This document shows, in pieces, positions 43,640 to 52,851 of a stretch of DNA of 64,000 nt. A program made the translations under genes and the position numbers. Position 1 is the first letter of the stretch. Each line of letters begins with the position of its first letter. Source of the stretch: Pseudodesulfovibrio indicus (lineage in GTDB: Bacteria > Desulfobacterota > Desulfovibrionia > Desulfovibrionales > Desulfovibrionaceae); NCBI RefSeq assembly GCF_001563225.1, contig NZ_CP014206.1:2480001-2544000 (forward strand), written 5' to 3'. The notes under the pieces are model-generated. The model was not told where the DNA came from and ran no database searches. It worked only from the letters and a program-made list of their open reading frames with translations.

Positions 43640-44578
43640 ATGCAGATTTATATTTCCGGCTCCCTGGCCTTTGACCGAATCATGACCTTCCCCGACAAGT
43701 TTTCCAATCACATCCTGCCGGACAAGATACATATTCTCAATGTCTCCTTCCTGGTGGACGGGCTGGTTGAGCGCTTCGGCGGCACGGCGGGCAACATCGC
43801 CTACAACCTGTCCCTGCTCGGCGAAAAGTCCACCATCCTGAGCCAGGTGGGCAGGGACTTCGGCCCCTATGACGAACGGCTCCAGCAGTACGGCATCGCC
43901 CTGGACGGCATCCGGACCATCGAACAGGAATTCACCGCCGGGTGCTACATCACCACGGATATGTCCGACAACCAGATCAACGGGTTCAATCCCGGGGCCA
44001 TGAAGTATCCCTGCCAGTACGACATGAGCCGCATCGACCCGTCCGAAGCCATTGGCCTCATCGCGCCGGGCAACATCAACGACATGGTCGATCACCCGAA
44101 ATACTACCGGGACAACGGCATCCCTTACATTTTCGATCCGGGCCAGCAGATTCCGGCCCTGGGCGGCGACAATCTGAAGGCGGCCATCAACGGCGCCGAG
44201 ATCCTGATCGTCAACGACTACGAGCTGGAGATGGTCATGAAGTCCACCGGCCTGTCCAAGGAGGACATCGTCGATCAGGTGGGCTACCTGATCACCACGC
44301 TGGGCGAAAAGGGCTCCATGGTCAGCTGCCAGGACGGCGACACCACCATCGGCGTGGTCCCGGCAAAGGAAGTGCTCGACCCCACCGGGGCCGGAGACGC
44401 CTTCCGCGCGGGCCTGCTCAAGGGACTGGCCATGGGCCGCACCGTGGTCGAGTCCTGCCGGTTGGGGGCCACCTGCGCCACCTATGCCGTGGAGCGCAAG
44501 GGCACCCAGGAGCATTCCTTCACCGTCGAGGAGTTTTTCAAGCGGTTCGAATCCGTGTTCGGCCCCCTGGTGGATTGA
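43640..44578 (+). CDS. PfkB-family carbohydrate/nucleoside kinase
   Basis: Ribokinase-fold kinase of 312 residues, closest in feel to the adenosine kinase-like group. It has an N-terminal substrate region SGSLAFDRIMTFPDKF, the GGTAGNIAYNLSLLG glycine signature, and the C-terminal PfkB signature DPTGAGDAFRAGLLKGL with the catalytic Asp near residue 254. ATP-binding segments are in place, so it should be active. The natural substrate (adenosine, a sugar or a related compound) cannot be set from sequence. GGAG is 6 bases before the ATG. Confidence 0.85.
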   Translation: MQIYISGSLAFDRIMTFPDKFSNHILPDKIHILNVSFLVDGLVERFGGTAGNIAYNLSLLGEKSTILSQVGRDFGPYDERLQQYGIALDGIRTIEQEFTAGCYITTDMSDNQINGFNPGAMKYPCQYDMSRIDPSEAIGLIAPGNINDMVDHPKYYRDNGIPYIFDPGQQIPALGGDNLKAAINGAEILIVNDYELEMVMKSTGLSKEDIVDQVGYLITTLGEKGSMVSCQDGDTTIGVVPAKEVLDPTGAGDAFRAGLLKGLAMGRTVVESCRLGATCATYAVERKGTQEHSFTVEEFFKRFESVFGPLVD

Positions 44579-44694
44579 GCAACGGACTGCACAACCTGGA
44601 CACCCGGCCCGACAGTGCCTATTTCCTGAGACGGCGGGAAAATCCGTCCGGGAACAAGCACCAAGGCCCCGTTGAGGGGCGGGGTATCTAATAG

Positions 44695-46044
44695 ATGAAA
44701 TTCCACATCACCACCTTCGGGTGCCAGATGAACGTCCACGATTCGCAGTGGCTCGCCCGCGCCCTCACGAGCAGGGGGTGGGAGGAGGCCGGCGAGGACG
44801 AGGCCCAGGTCTACATCCTCAATACCTGTTCCGTGCGCGACAAGCCGGAGCAGAAGGTCTACAGCGAGCTGGGGCGTGTGGCCGCGCACCTCAAGCGTGA
44901 CGAGAACGTGTTCGCCGCCGTGGGCGGCTGCGTGGCCCAGCAGATAGGCAGGGGGTTCTTCGAGCGGTTTCCGTTCGTGCGCCTGGTCTTCGGCTCGGAC
45001 GGCATCGCGGGCGCGCCCAACGCCCTGGAGCGCATTGCCGAGAACCTCGACGACCGCGTGGCCCTGCTGGACTTCGTGACCCTGTACGAGGAGCGCGAGC
45101 CGCCGTCCGAGACGGTGCCGGTGGCCGACGAGACGCGCCAGGCGTTCGTCAACATCATGCAGGGGTGCGACAACTTCTGCGCCTATTGCATCGTGCCCTA
45201 CACGCGCGGCCGCCAGAAGTCCCGAGACCCGGAGGCGATCCTGGCCGAATGCCGGTCCCTGGCCGAAGACGGGGTGCGCGAGATCACCCTGCTCGGCCAG
45301 AACGTCAACAGCTTCGGCCTGGACAAGGGCGGCAAGGGCGTCAGTTTCGCCCAGCTGCTGCATTCCGTGGCCGCCATCCCCGGCCTGGACCGGTTGCGGT
45401 TCACCACTTCGCACCCCAAGGACATCGCCCCGGAGGTCATCCGGGCCTTCGGCGAGCTGCCGAACCTCTGCCCCTCCCTGCACCTGCCCATGCAGGCCGG
45501 GTCGGACCGCGTGCTCAAGGCCATGCGCCGCAAGTACGACATGGCCCGCTATCTCTCCATCGTGGACGGGCTGCGCGAGGCCAGGCCGGACATCAGCCTG
45601 ACCACGGACCTGATCGTGGGCTTCCCCGGCGAGACCGATGAGGACTTCCTTCAGACCCTGGAGATGGTCGAGCGGGTGGGCTTCGAATCGAGCTTTTCCT
45701 TCAAGTATTCCGACCGTCCGGGCGTGGCCGCCGTGAACATGGAGCCCAAGGTCCCGGCCGAAGAGGCGGCGGAAAGACTGCTGCGCTTGCAGACTCTGCA
45801 AAATAATATTACTAGAAAATGTCTAAAGAATCTGGTTGGAGCCCGGACCGACGCGTTCATCGAGGGTTTGAGCCGGATGCAGGAGGACGGGGCCGTGTCC
45901 TGGAAAGGGCGCGACCCGGCGGGCCGGATCGTCAACGTCGTCATGGAGGAACGGACCGGACTGACGGGCATGATGGTCCCGGTGAAGATCGTGGAAGCCA
46001 AGAAACACTCCCTGGTAGGGGAGAGGGCGGGGCAGCCGTGGTAA
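44695..46044 (+). CDS. miaB: tRNA-2-methylthio-N6-dimethylallyladenosine synthase MiaB
   Basis: Radical SAM methylthiotransferase that adds the methylthio group to i6A37 in tRNAs. The 449-residue protein has the N-terminal cluster-binding domain (TFGCQMNVHDS, LNTCSVRDKPEQK, GGCVAQQ), the radical SAM core with CDNFCAYCIVPYTRGR near residue 155, and the C-terminal TRAM domain (LVGARTDAFIEG). All six cluster cysteines are present. It overlaps the DUF151 gene by 7 bases. Confidence 0.96.
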   Translation: MKFHITTFGCQMNVHDSQWLARALTSRGWEEAGEDEAQVYILNTCSVRDKPEQKVYSELGRVAAHLKRDENVFAAVGGCVAQQIGRGFFERFPFVRLVFGSDGIAGAPNALERIAENLDDRVALLDFVTLYEEREPPSETVPVADETRQAFVNIMQGCDNFCAYCIVPYTRGRQKSRDPEAILAECRSLAEDGVREITLLGQNVNSFGLDKGGKGVSFAQLLHSVAAIPGLDRLRFTTSHPKDIAPEVIRAFGELPNLCPSLHLPMQAGSDRVLKAMRRKYDMARYLSIVDGLREARPDISLTTDLIVGFPGETDEDFLQTLEMVERVGFESSFSFKYSDRPGVAAVNMEPKVPAEEAAERLLRLQTLQNNITRKCLKNLVGARTDAFIEGLSRMQEDGAVSWKGRDPAGRIVNVVMEERTGLTGMMVPVKIVEAKKHSLVGERAGQPW

Positions 46045-46532
46045 AGGTCGAGATTTTCGGGCTTGCGCTGGACGAGGCGGGCAAGTCGCCCATCATCGTC
46101 CTCAAGGACGAGGGTGAGACGCGGGTCCTGCCCATCTGGATCGGGGCAGTGGAGGCCATGTCCATATCCATGGCCATCAACAAGGTTCCCTTTCCCCGGC
46201 CCATGACCCACGATCTGCTGCTCAACTCCATCACCGCGCTGGGCGGCACCATCGCCCGCGTGGAGATCACCGACATCGAGAACGGGACCTTCTTCGCCGA
46301 GCTGGTGGTGTCCACCGGCGAGGAGACCCGGCGCATCGACTGCCGCCCTTCGGACGCCATCGCCCTGGCGGTCCGGGCCGAATGCCCCATCCTGGCGGGC
46401 GAGTCGGTCCTGGACGAGGCGGGCGGGCCGTTCCCGGAGCACCCGGAGGCGGTCATCAAGACGGAAGATTCGTCCCAGTGGCTGGAAGAGCTGGACAGGC
46501 TCTCCGAAGACGACGTCAAATACAAGATGTAG
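46038..46532 (+). CDS. DUF151 bifunctional nuclease-family protein
   Basis: Protein of 164 residues of the bifunctional nuclease (DUF151/BFN) family, beginning VVKVEIFGLALDEAGKSPIIVLKD and continuing with RVLPIWIGAVEAMSI, RPMTHDLLLNSI, and CRPSDAIALAVRAECPI, the family core. In plants and some bacteria members show RNase/DNase activity; the bacterial role is poorly known. It starts with GTG at 46038 inside the end of miaB, with a G-rich region upstream acting as ribosome binding site; coupled expression with miaB is likely. Confidence 0.85.
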   Translation: MVKVEIFGLALDEAGKSPIIVLKDEGETRVLPIWIGAVEAMSISMAINKVPFPRPMTHDLLLNSITALGGTIARVEITDIENGTFFAELVVSTGEETRRIDCRPSDAIALAVRAECPILAGESVLDEAGGPFPEHPEAVIKTEDSSQWLEELDRLSEDDVKYKM

Positions 46533-46539
46533 GGTCCAC

Positions 46540-47190
46540 ATGATCGATCTGCACACGCACACGGTTTTCAGCGACGGGGAGCTTATCCCCGCCGAACTCG
46601 TCCGCCGGGCCGAGGTCATCGGCTACAAGGCGATCTGCATGACCGACCATGCGGACGAGGCCACCATGTACCACTCCCTGGAGAACGTGCTCCGCTTCGT
46701 CAAGAAGCACGGGCATTTCTACGACATCAACGTGCTGGCCGGGGTGGAGCTGACCCACGTCGCGCCCGCCCTGATCGGCGAGATGGTCGTTGCCGCCCGA
46801 AAGAGCGGGGCGCAGGTGGTGGTCATGCACGGCGAGACCCCGGTGGAGCCGGTGGCCCCCGGCACCAACCTGGCGGCCATAGAGGCTGGGGTGGACATCC
46901 TGGCCCATCCCGGACTGATCACCGAGGAAGAGGTCAAACTGGCGGCGGAGAAGGGCGTGGCCCTGGAGATCACCACCCGTGGCGGCCACAGCTACACCAA
47001 CGGCCACGTGGCGGCCATGGCCCGGAAGTTCGGGGCCAAACTGGTGGTCAACAACGATGCCCACGCGCCGCGCGACCTGGTCGGCCAGGACCTGCGCCGG
47101 ACCATCGCCCTGGGCGCGGGGCTGACCCCGGAGGAATACCGCCAGACCGAGGCCAATGCGTGGGAAATCGTCCAGCGGTGCATGAAATGA
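46540..47190 (+). CDS. PHP-domain (histidinol phosphatase-like) hydrolase
   Basis: Protein of 216 residues with a PHP metal site: HTHTVFSDG at the N-terminus, TDHADE near residue 34, GVELTHV, an inner MHGE, and late AHPGLI and NNDAH. This layout fits the histidinol-phosphate-phosphatase-type PHP group that acts on phosphate esters, with substrate unknown. It follows the DUF151 gene by 7 bases, so the miaB-DUF151-PHP trio may be one operon. A hairpin at 47249-47278 lies between it and tolQ. Confidence 0.82.
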   Translation: MIDLHTHTVFSDGELIPAELVRRAEVIGYKAICMTDHADEATMYHSLENVLRFVKKHGHFYDINVLAGVELTHVAPALIGEMVVAARKSGAQVVVMHGETPVEPVAPGTNLAAIEAGVDILAHPGLITEEEVKLAAEKGVALEITTRGGHSYTNGHVAAMARKFGAKLVVNNDAHAPRDLVGQDLRRTIALGAGLTPEEYRQTEANAWEIVQRCMK

Positions 47191-47248
47191 TGTTTCCGGA
47201 ACGTCGCAAGACCGTGACCATGACCGCGTAGGTACAATGAAGATACAG

Positions 47249-47280
47249 GAAAGCCGTGGCTTGGTTCGCCCGGCTTTCTT
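47249..47280 (+). terminator. Hairpin between the PHP gene and tolQ
   Basis: Stem GAAAGCCG / CGGCTTTC with a 14-base loop followed by TT; weak intrinsic terminator or attenuator before the Tol-Pal operon. Confidence 0.5.
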
Positions 47281-47328
47281 CGCATGAAGCGGGCCGCGCG
47301 CGGCCCATAGACGCAAAAAGGTGCCGCC

Positions 47329-48033
47329 ATGAATTTTCTGCCTGACAACGACATCCTGACCCTGCTTTCGGGGGCGACCCTGGCCGTGAAGCTGGTGATG
47401 CTCTTCCTGGGCTGCATGTCCCTCTGGAGCTGGACCATCATCTTCATGAAATTCTTCACCATCGGCGCGGCGCGCAAGAAGGTCATGAAGGGCTACGAGG
47501 CGTTCATCGCGGCGGGCGATTTGTCCAAGGGGCTCAAGGGGCTGGGCGACAAGGACGACTCCCCCCTGGCCCGGGTCTCGTCCCTGGCGGTCAAGGAATT
47601 TCGGCTGCTGGAGAAGGCGGACGTCAACCGCGAGCGCAAGCGGCTGCTGGTCAAGGACACCCTCCGGCGCGTGCTCAAGCAGGGCATTTCCAAGGAGATG
47701 CGGTCGCTGACCCGCAACCTGCCGTTTTTGGCCACCTGCGCCAACGCGGCCCCGTTCATCGGGCTGTTCGGCACGGTCTGGGGCATCATGCACTCCTTCC
47801 ACTCCATCGGCATGGCCCAGTCCGCGGCCCTGGCCACGGTTGCGCCGGGTATCTCCGAGGCGCTCATCGCCACGGCCATCGGCCTGCTGGTGGCCATCCC
47901 GGCGACCATTTTCTACAACTATTTCCTGGGCAAGCTGAACGAGGTGGAGACCGGCATGGTGGACTTCGCCGGGGCGTTCCTGAACCGCGCCGAGCGCGAG
48001 ATCGCCTGGGCCGACAAGCCCGGCCGGGACTAG
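47329..48033 (+). CDS. tolQ: TolQ proton-channel subunit
   Basis: MotA/TolQ/ExbB-family inner-membrane protein of 234 residues that with TolR uses proton motive force to energise TolA. Membrane helices lie at about 20-40, 130-155 and 170-195, with the conserved PFIGLFGTVWGIMHSF segment at the start of helix 2 and GISEALIATAIGLLVAIPA in helix 3. It starts the tolQ-tolR-tolA-tolB-pal operon, which holds the outer membrane to the cell during division. Confidence 0.93.
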   Translation: MNFLPDNDILTLLSGATLAVKLVMLFLGCMSLWSWTIIFMKFFTIGAARKKVMKGYEAFIAAGDLSKGLKGLGDKDDSPLARVSSLAVKEFRLLEKADVNRERKRLLVKDTLRRVLKQGISKEMRSLTRNLPFLATCANAAPFIGLFGTVWGIMHSFHSIGMAQSAALATVAPGISEALIATAIGLLVAIPATIFYNYFLGKLNEVETGMVDFAGAFLNRAEREIAWADKPGRD

Positions 48034-48042
48034 GGGTCGACC

Positions 48043-48459
<417 letters not shown>

Positions 48460-48480
48460 TTTTCCAGAGACTGTGTAGAT

Positions 48481-49365
48481 ATGCGGCAAAGCTACGGTTT
48501 TCTGATTTCGGTCCTCTTTCATGCGGGGCTGGCGGCGTTTGCGCTCTATGGCGTGAACTACACCGGCGTGCGCGTGGACATGGATCGGCCCGTCTACACC
48601 GTGGACCTGGTTACCCTGGCTCCGCCGCCTCCCGGCCCCCCCGTGGAGGTGCAGGCCAAGGCCGAAGCCCCCGCCGAAACCGCCGAAGTGCCGGTGGTCG
48701 CGGCCCGGCCCGAACCCGTTGCCGAGGTCAAGCCGACCCCGGTGGTGGAGGCCAAGCCCGAGCCCGAGGTCAAGGACATCAGCCCCAAGAAGGTCGAGAA
48801 GAAGACCGTGGTCACCAAGAAGGAAGAAAAACCCAAGCCGGAGCCGAAACCCGAACCCAAGCCGAAGCCCAAGCCGCAGAAGACGGCCCAGCAGCTCCTG
48901 GCCGAGGGCATGGCCGCGGCCAAGGCCCAGGCCAAGCGCGAGGACGCCGCCAAGCGGAAGGCGCTCGCCTCGGAACTGGCCGCGCTCAAGAAGCGCGAGG
49001 GCGACGAAGTTTATGCCCACGGCGGACAGCCCGGCGGCCAGGAAGGCGGCCGGGAGGGCGGTACCGTGGGTGGCTCCGGATCGGGGCTGTCCGAGGTCTA
49101 TGCCCTCATCGTGGGCGCGGCCATCAAGAAGAACTGGCGCTACCCGGCCTTTGCCGGAGAGGCCAACCTCTTGGCGACCATCGAGATAACGTTGGACGAA
49201 GACGGCAAAATCCTGTCCTCGAAGGTGCTGCAACCGTCGAACAATCCTGAATTCGACAGTTCCGCCCTTCGGGCCATCAAGGAAACCGAGTATGTCGAAA
49301 AGCCGAGAACGGTCCGCGACCGGGTGATTCGCATCAATTTCAACAGCCAGGAACTCGCAGAGTAG
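48481..49365 (+). CDS. tolA: TolA-like energy transducer (TonB C-terminal family)
   Basis: Protein of 294 residues that should link TolQR to the outer-membrane Pal/TolB. An N-terminal membrane helix (SYGFLISVLFHAGLAAFALYG) is followed by a Pro/Lys/Glu-rich stretch (about 60-140), an Ala/Lys-rich helical part, a Gly-rich hinge (about 180-200), and a C-terminal TonB/TolA domain (WRYPAFAGEANLLATIEITLDEDGKI, SSALRAIKET). Sequence family is TonB-like, but position between tolR and tolB supports TolA function. It begins 21 bases after tolR. Confidence 0.85.
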   Translation: MRQSYGFLISVLFHAGLAAFALYGVNYTGVRVDMDRPVYTVDLVTLAPPPPGPPVEVQAKAEAPAETAEVPVVAARPEPVAEVKPTPVVEAKPEPEVKDISPKKVEKKTVVTKKEEKPKPEPKPEPKPKPKPQKTAQQLLAEGMAAAKAQAKREDAAKRKALASELAALKKREGDEVYAHGGQPGGQEGGREGGTVGGSGSGLSEVYALIVGAAIKKNWRYPAFAGEANLLATIEITLDEDGKILSSKVLQPSNNPEFDSSALRAIKETEYVEKPRTVRDRVIRINFNSQELAE

Positions 49366-49370
49366 CGAAG

Positions 49371-50678
49371 ATGAAACGCCTATCCATTCTTTTCACCGTC
49401 ATAGTCCTGATGTTTGCCCTGAACAACACCGCCGGTGCGCAGGGGCCGCTGACCGTGGACATCCACGGGCCGGGCCAGCGCCTGGTCAACATCGTCCTGC
49501 TGCCCCCGCGCGGGCTGGACAACGCGCCCGTTCCCGAAGCCGCCGCCAAGGCGTTCGAGGAGCTGGTGGCCAACGACCTGGGCTACATCCCCTTCCTGAA
49601 CATCGTGCCGGTGAACTCCCTGCTGGGCGGTGATCCCAGCTCCGGCGTCAACGCCACGGACATCGACTTCAAGCCGTTCCAGCTCGCCCGCGTGGACCTG
49701 TGCATGACCACCGGCTGGAACGGGGAATACATCGAGGCGCGGGTCTTCGAGACCTTCAGCGGCCGCCGTGTGGTGGGCAAGTCCTACCGCGACGTGGCCG
49801 ACAAGCTGCCCCTGGTGGCCGACCGGTTCTGCTCTGCGTTCCTGGAGGCGCTGACCGGCAAGAAGGGGTTCTTCGATTCGCCCATCGCCTTTGTCCGGCA
49901 GGACGGCAAGGTCAAGGAGATCTACACCGTGTTGCCGCAGGGCAGGGGGCTCAAACGCATCTCCGACCTGGGCGGCTTCAACCTCGGCCCGGCCTGGTCC
50001 GGCGACGGCAGCCAGATCGCCTTCACCCACATCGGCAAGAATCAGCACGAGCTGTGCATCTACGACGGCAAGACCCAGAAGATCCGGCGCATCGCCAAGG
50101 GGTTGGGCGACACGGTCATCTCCCCGGTCTACGGCCCCGGCGACACCCTGTACGCCTCCCTGAATCTCAACGGGACCACCAACATCTACGAGCTGAGCAA
50201 ATCTTACAGGGTCGGCAAGCGGCTCGCGGGCAGCCCGTACATCGACGTCTCGCCGAGCTTTGACCGCACCGGCTCCAAGATGGCCTTCACCTCCGGCAGG
50301 GCGGGCAATCCGCACATCTACCTGCTCGACATGAAGTCCGGCCAGGTCAGCCGCGTGACCACCACCGGCAAGTACAATACCCATCCCTGCCTGAGCCCCG
50401 ACGGGCGGTACATCGCCTACACCCACCAGACCGGAGACGGCCATCGCATCTTCCTGCACGACCTCGAAAGCGGCAGGGAGAAGCAGCTGACCTTCGGCCC
50501 CGGCAACGACGAGTACCCCGCCTTCGGCCCGGACGGCTATTTCGTGGCCTTCGCCTCCAACCGGACCGGGGAATACCAGCTCTACCTTTCCACCCGCCAC
50601 GGCGACAAGCCGCGCAGGATCTCCACCGGAAAGGGCGGCGCATTCGCCCCTGCATGGGACACTTCCTTGCAGTGGTAA
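49371..50678 (+). CDS. tolB: Tol-Pal system protein TolB
   Basis: Periplasmic protein of 435 residues with a signal peptide (RLSILFTVIVLMFALNNTAGA), an N-terminal alpha/beta domain (about 30-165) and a six-bladed beta-propeller (about 170-430) with repeated WSGDGSQIAFTHIG, PSFDRTGSKMAFTSGR and LSPDGRYIAYTHQ motifs. It binds Pal and Tol components. It starts 5 bases after tolA. Length is typical. Confidence 0.95.
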   Translation: MKRLSILFTVIVLMFALNNTAGAQGPLTVDIHGPGQRLVNIVLLPPRGLDNAPVPEAAAKAFEELVANDLGYIPFLNIVPVNSLLGGDPSSGVNATDIDFKPFQLARVDLCMTTGWNGEYIEARVFETFSGRRVVGKSYRDVADKLPLVADRFCSAFLEALTGKKGFFDSPIAFVRQDGKVKEIYTVLPQGRGLKRISDLGGFNLGPAWSGDGSQIAFTHIGKNQHELCIYDGKTQKIRRIAKGLGDTVISPVYGPGDTLYASLNLNGTTNIYELSKSYRVGKRLAGSPYIDVSPSFDRTGSKMAFTSGRAGNPHIYLLDMKSGQVSRVTTTGKYNTHPCLSPDGRYIAYTHQTGDGHRIFLHDLESGREKQLTFGPGNDEYPAFGPDGYFVAFASNRTGEYQLYLSTRHGDKPRRISTGKGGAFAPAWDTSLQW

Positions 50679-50703
50679 ATTGTAATATAACCGGGGTTGA
50701 TTT

Positions 50704-50731
50704 TTGCTTGGGAATAGGTGCATCATATAGA
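50704..50731 (+). promoter_or_regulatory. Possible internal promoter for pal
   Basis: TTGCTT at 50704-50709 and TATAGA at 50726-50731 with a 16-base spacer, in the 121-base gap between tolB and pal; would allow separate pal expression. Confidence 0.45.
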
Positions 50732-50799
50732 ATGCTGATACCGAGGGCTTTTAGCGTCTGTAATTCGTGGCCGGGCGACGGCTTTACCAAGGAGAGAGC

Positions 50800-51354
50800 A
50801 TGAAAATCAAATGGTATGTCGGAATGGTGGCCCTTTTGGCCTTGTCCCTTTTGGTCTTTGCCGGATGTGCAAAGAAATCCACAACCACCCAGCCCGCCGA
50901 TAGCAAGGTCGAGGTCAAGGACGACACCCAGTGGACCCCGCCCCAGCAGCAGGAGCCTGCGGTTGACGAGGCCACCCTGGCCGCAGAGGCCGAGGCGCGC
51001 GCCAAGTCCGAGGCCGTTACCGAGCTGACCAGCGTGACCATTCATTTCGCCTTCAACTCCTACGAGCTGTCCGACGAAGCCCGGTCCACCCTGGCCCTCA
51101 AGGCCAACATCCTGCGCAAGTACAAGGACGTCAGCGTGGTCATCGAAGGCCATTGCGACGAGCGCGGCACCGAGGAATACAACCTCGCCCTGGGCGAACG
51201 TCGCGCCCGCGCCGCTTACGAACACCTGGTCATCCTGGGCGTGGAGCCCGAGCGCATGAAGATCGTCAGCTTCGGCGAGGAATACCCGGTCGACCCCGGT
51301 CACAACGAGACCGCCTGGGCCAAGAACCGCCGCGACGAATTCGTCGTCAAATAA
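50800..51354 (+). CDS. pal: Peptidoglycan-associated lipoprotein Pal
   Basis: Outer-membrane lipoprotein of 184 residues. The signal peptide ends at Cys in LLVFAGC (Phe at -3 is unusual but tolerated), so the mature protein is lipidated. The OmpA-like peptidoglycan-binding domain spans about 75-184 with FAFNSYELSDEARSTLALKA, EGHCDERGTEEYNLALGERRARA and the binding Asp and Arg. GGAG lies 6 bases before the ATG at 50800. It ends the Tol-Pal operon at a strong terminator. Confidence 0.95.
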   Translation: MKIKWYVGMVALLALSLLVFAGCAKKSTTTQPADSKVEVKDDTQWTPPQQQEPAVDEATLAAEAEARAKSEAVTELTSVTIHFAFNSYELSDEARSTLALKANILRKYKDVSVVIEGHCDERGTEEYNLALGERRARAAYEHLVILGVEPERMKIVSFGEEYPVDPGHNETAWAKNRRDEFVVK

Positions 51355-51378
51355 GCCGCCAGAGCATAGCAATTAAAC

Positions 51379-51410
51379 AAACGCCGCCCGTCACCGGGCG
51401 GCGTTTTTTT
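51379..51410 (+). terminator. Terminator of the Tol-Pal operon
   Basis: Stem AAACGCCGCCCG / CGGGCGGCGTTT with a TCAC loop, then a run of T; 24 bases after the pal stop. Confidence 0.9.
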
Positions 51411-51412
51411 TG

Positions 51413-51774
51413 ATGCCTCCGGCGGCCAGAGGGGGAAACTTTGATGCGGGCCGTCCATGGCCCTCGCGCCCCAAAGAGGGTGCGGTCGAAATCCGCTGTG
51501 CTGCGGATTTGTCGAGAAAGTTTCCCCCTCCGGACTCCCCCTTCAAAGCTTTTTGTGTGCCTCGGGCAAGTACGTGCGGGCGCGAAATGTTGAGCGGGGT
51601 TGGTCTTGAATAGCTGTTAATCAGCATATATTGCCTCAACCCCCAAACCTCGCGAAGCGACACAAAGAGTTTTGGAGGGGAGATGGGGTTGGGGGGTCCA
51701 GGGGGGAAGGGGAAGAGGGGGACCTTTTGCAAAAGGTCCCCCTCTTCCCCTTCCCCCCTGGCCGCCGGAGGCCC
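51413..51774. repeat. Nested inverted-repeat element between pal and pgpA
   Basis: Non-coding stretch of 362 bases bounded by GCCTCCGGCGGCCAG (51415-51429) and its exact complement (51758-51772). Inside: 13-bp arms AGGGGGAAACTTT (51430-51442) with 51517-51529 around two smaller hairpins (GGGCC/GGCCC; AAATCCGC/GCGGATTT), and a perfect 64-bp palindrome (51698-51761). It ends 2 bases before the pgpA stop codon. Probably a dispersed palindromic element of this lineage; that is inference. Confidence 0.65.
51698..51761. repeat. Perfect 64-bp palindrome
   Basis: Two 32-base arms are exact complements with no spacer, centred between bases 51729 and 51730 (TTTTG|CAAAA). One arm is almost all purine (G-rich), the other pyrimidine. 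As RNA in either direction it gives a 32-bp hairpin. Confidence 0.9.
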
Positions 51775-52257
51775 CTAAAACAAGCCGACCAAATAGACGA
51801 GGAGGTGGAGGGAAGCCAGGGCGTAGAGGCCGGCCACGCCGTCGTCGAGCATGACGCCGAGCCCGCCGGGAAAGGCGGTTTCGGCCCAGTTGACGGGCCA
51901 GGGCTTGAGGATGTCGAAGAGCCGGAAGAGGATGAAGCCCGCGAGGAGATACCAGATGGGCATGGCCGCGAAGAAGAGCAGGGCGAGCCATTGGCCGAAG
52001 AGTTCGTCGATGATCACGCAGCCGGGGTCCTTGCGGCCGAGGACGATTTCGGCGCGGGAGCAGGCCCAGGTGCCGACGATGAGGACGGCGGCCAGGACCA
52101 GGAGCCGCGCGGGCAGGGCCAGGGGCAGGAAGAGCCAGGGAGCCGCGACCACGGCGGCCAGGGAGCCCCACGTGCCGGGCGCTTTGGGGAAATGGCCGAT
52201 GGGGCCGAGGGTGGCCAGGGCGGTGGCCAGCTTGTCGAGGGGCGTAGTGCCGGTCAT
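51775..52257 (-). CDS. pgpA: Phosphatidylglycerophosphatase A
   Basis: Inner-membrane phosphatase of 160 residues making phosphatidylglycerol from its phosphate. The family core is visible: IGHFPKAPGTWGSLAAV near residue 20, IIDELFGQWLALLF with acidic residues near 83, and LFDILKPWPVNWAE and PGGLGVMLDDGVAGLYA with the DD pair near 137. Four membrane segments are predicted by eye. Its 3' end abuts the palindromic element. It follows the membrane protein gene at 52276 by 18 bases. Confidence 0.92.
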   Translation of the reverse strand: MTGTTPLDKLATALATLGPIGHFPKAPGTWGSLAAVVAAPWLFLPLALPARLLVLAAVLIVGTWACSRAEIVLGRKDPGCVIIDELFGQWLALLFFAAMPIWYLLAGFILFRLFDILKPWPVNWAETAFPGGLGVMLDDGVAGLYALASLHLLVYLVGLF

Positions 52258-52275
52258 GTGCTGTTCGATCCGGGG

Positions 52276-52851
52276 TTAGCTGTTCTGGAGGGCGAGTTTT
52301 CTGCCTTCCGCCTGTTTGCGCTTCTTGTACCATTCCGTGTAGGCCACGCCGAACAGGGTCGGGCCTGTGGACAGGACGGTGTAGAGCCAGCCGGGGCCGC
52401 CCAGACGGAGGTACTTGGCCAGGGCCACCAGGGTGGAGAAGATGAAGAGCGATCCCCAGACGATGGTCAGGTGGCGGCAGACGGCGATGAAGCCCGGTTT
52501 GTCCCAGATCGCGGGGTCGGTGTCCTCCTTGGCGTATTGGAGGACGAACGGTTTGCCCACCAGTAGCGACACCCAGGCGATGGCGGCCAGGGTGGCTGGA
52601 ACGAGCACGGACAGGTGGGTCACGAACCACATGTTGTTCTCACCCACGACCATGAACAGTCCGAAGGCGAAGAAGATGACCGTGCCCCAGGTGAGGATGA
52701 ACCCTTTTTTGAGCTGCTTGAAACCGATGATCAGGGACAGTGTCAGGCAAGCGCCCATGGCGATCTCGAGGCTGAGGAGGGACGGTCCTGCCAGAATGGC
52801 GAAGGCTATCCAGGGGAGAAAGCCGATGGTCAGCTTGAGAAGTCCGCGCAT
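52276..52851 (-). CDS. Multi-pass membrane protein of unknown function
   Basis: Protein of about 191 residues with five or six hydrophobic segments (GFLPWIAFAILAGPSLL, MGACLTLSLIIGF, TWGTVIFFAFGLFMVVG, LSVLVPATLAAIAWVSLLVG and two more) and a basic tail EWYKKRKQAEGRK. I do not recognise the family with certainty. I use the ATG at 52851, with GGAG 10 bases upstream; a GTG 6 bases before it and a TTG at 52875 are possible alternatives. It heads a two-gene unit with pgpA and is divergent from the acetyltransferase. Confidence 0.65.
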   Translation of the reverse strand: MRGLLKLTIGFLPWIAFAILAGPSLLSLEIAMGACLTLSLIIGFKQLKKGFILTWGTVIFFAFGLFMVVGENNMWFVTHLSVLVPATLAAIAWVSLLVGKPFVLQYAKEDTDPAIWDKPGFIAVCRHLTIVWGSLFIFSTLVALAKYLRLGGPGWLYTVLSTGPTLFGVAYTEWYKKRKQAEGRKLALQNS

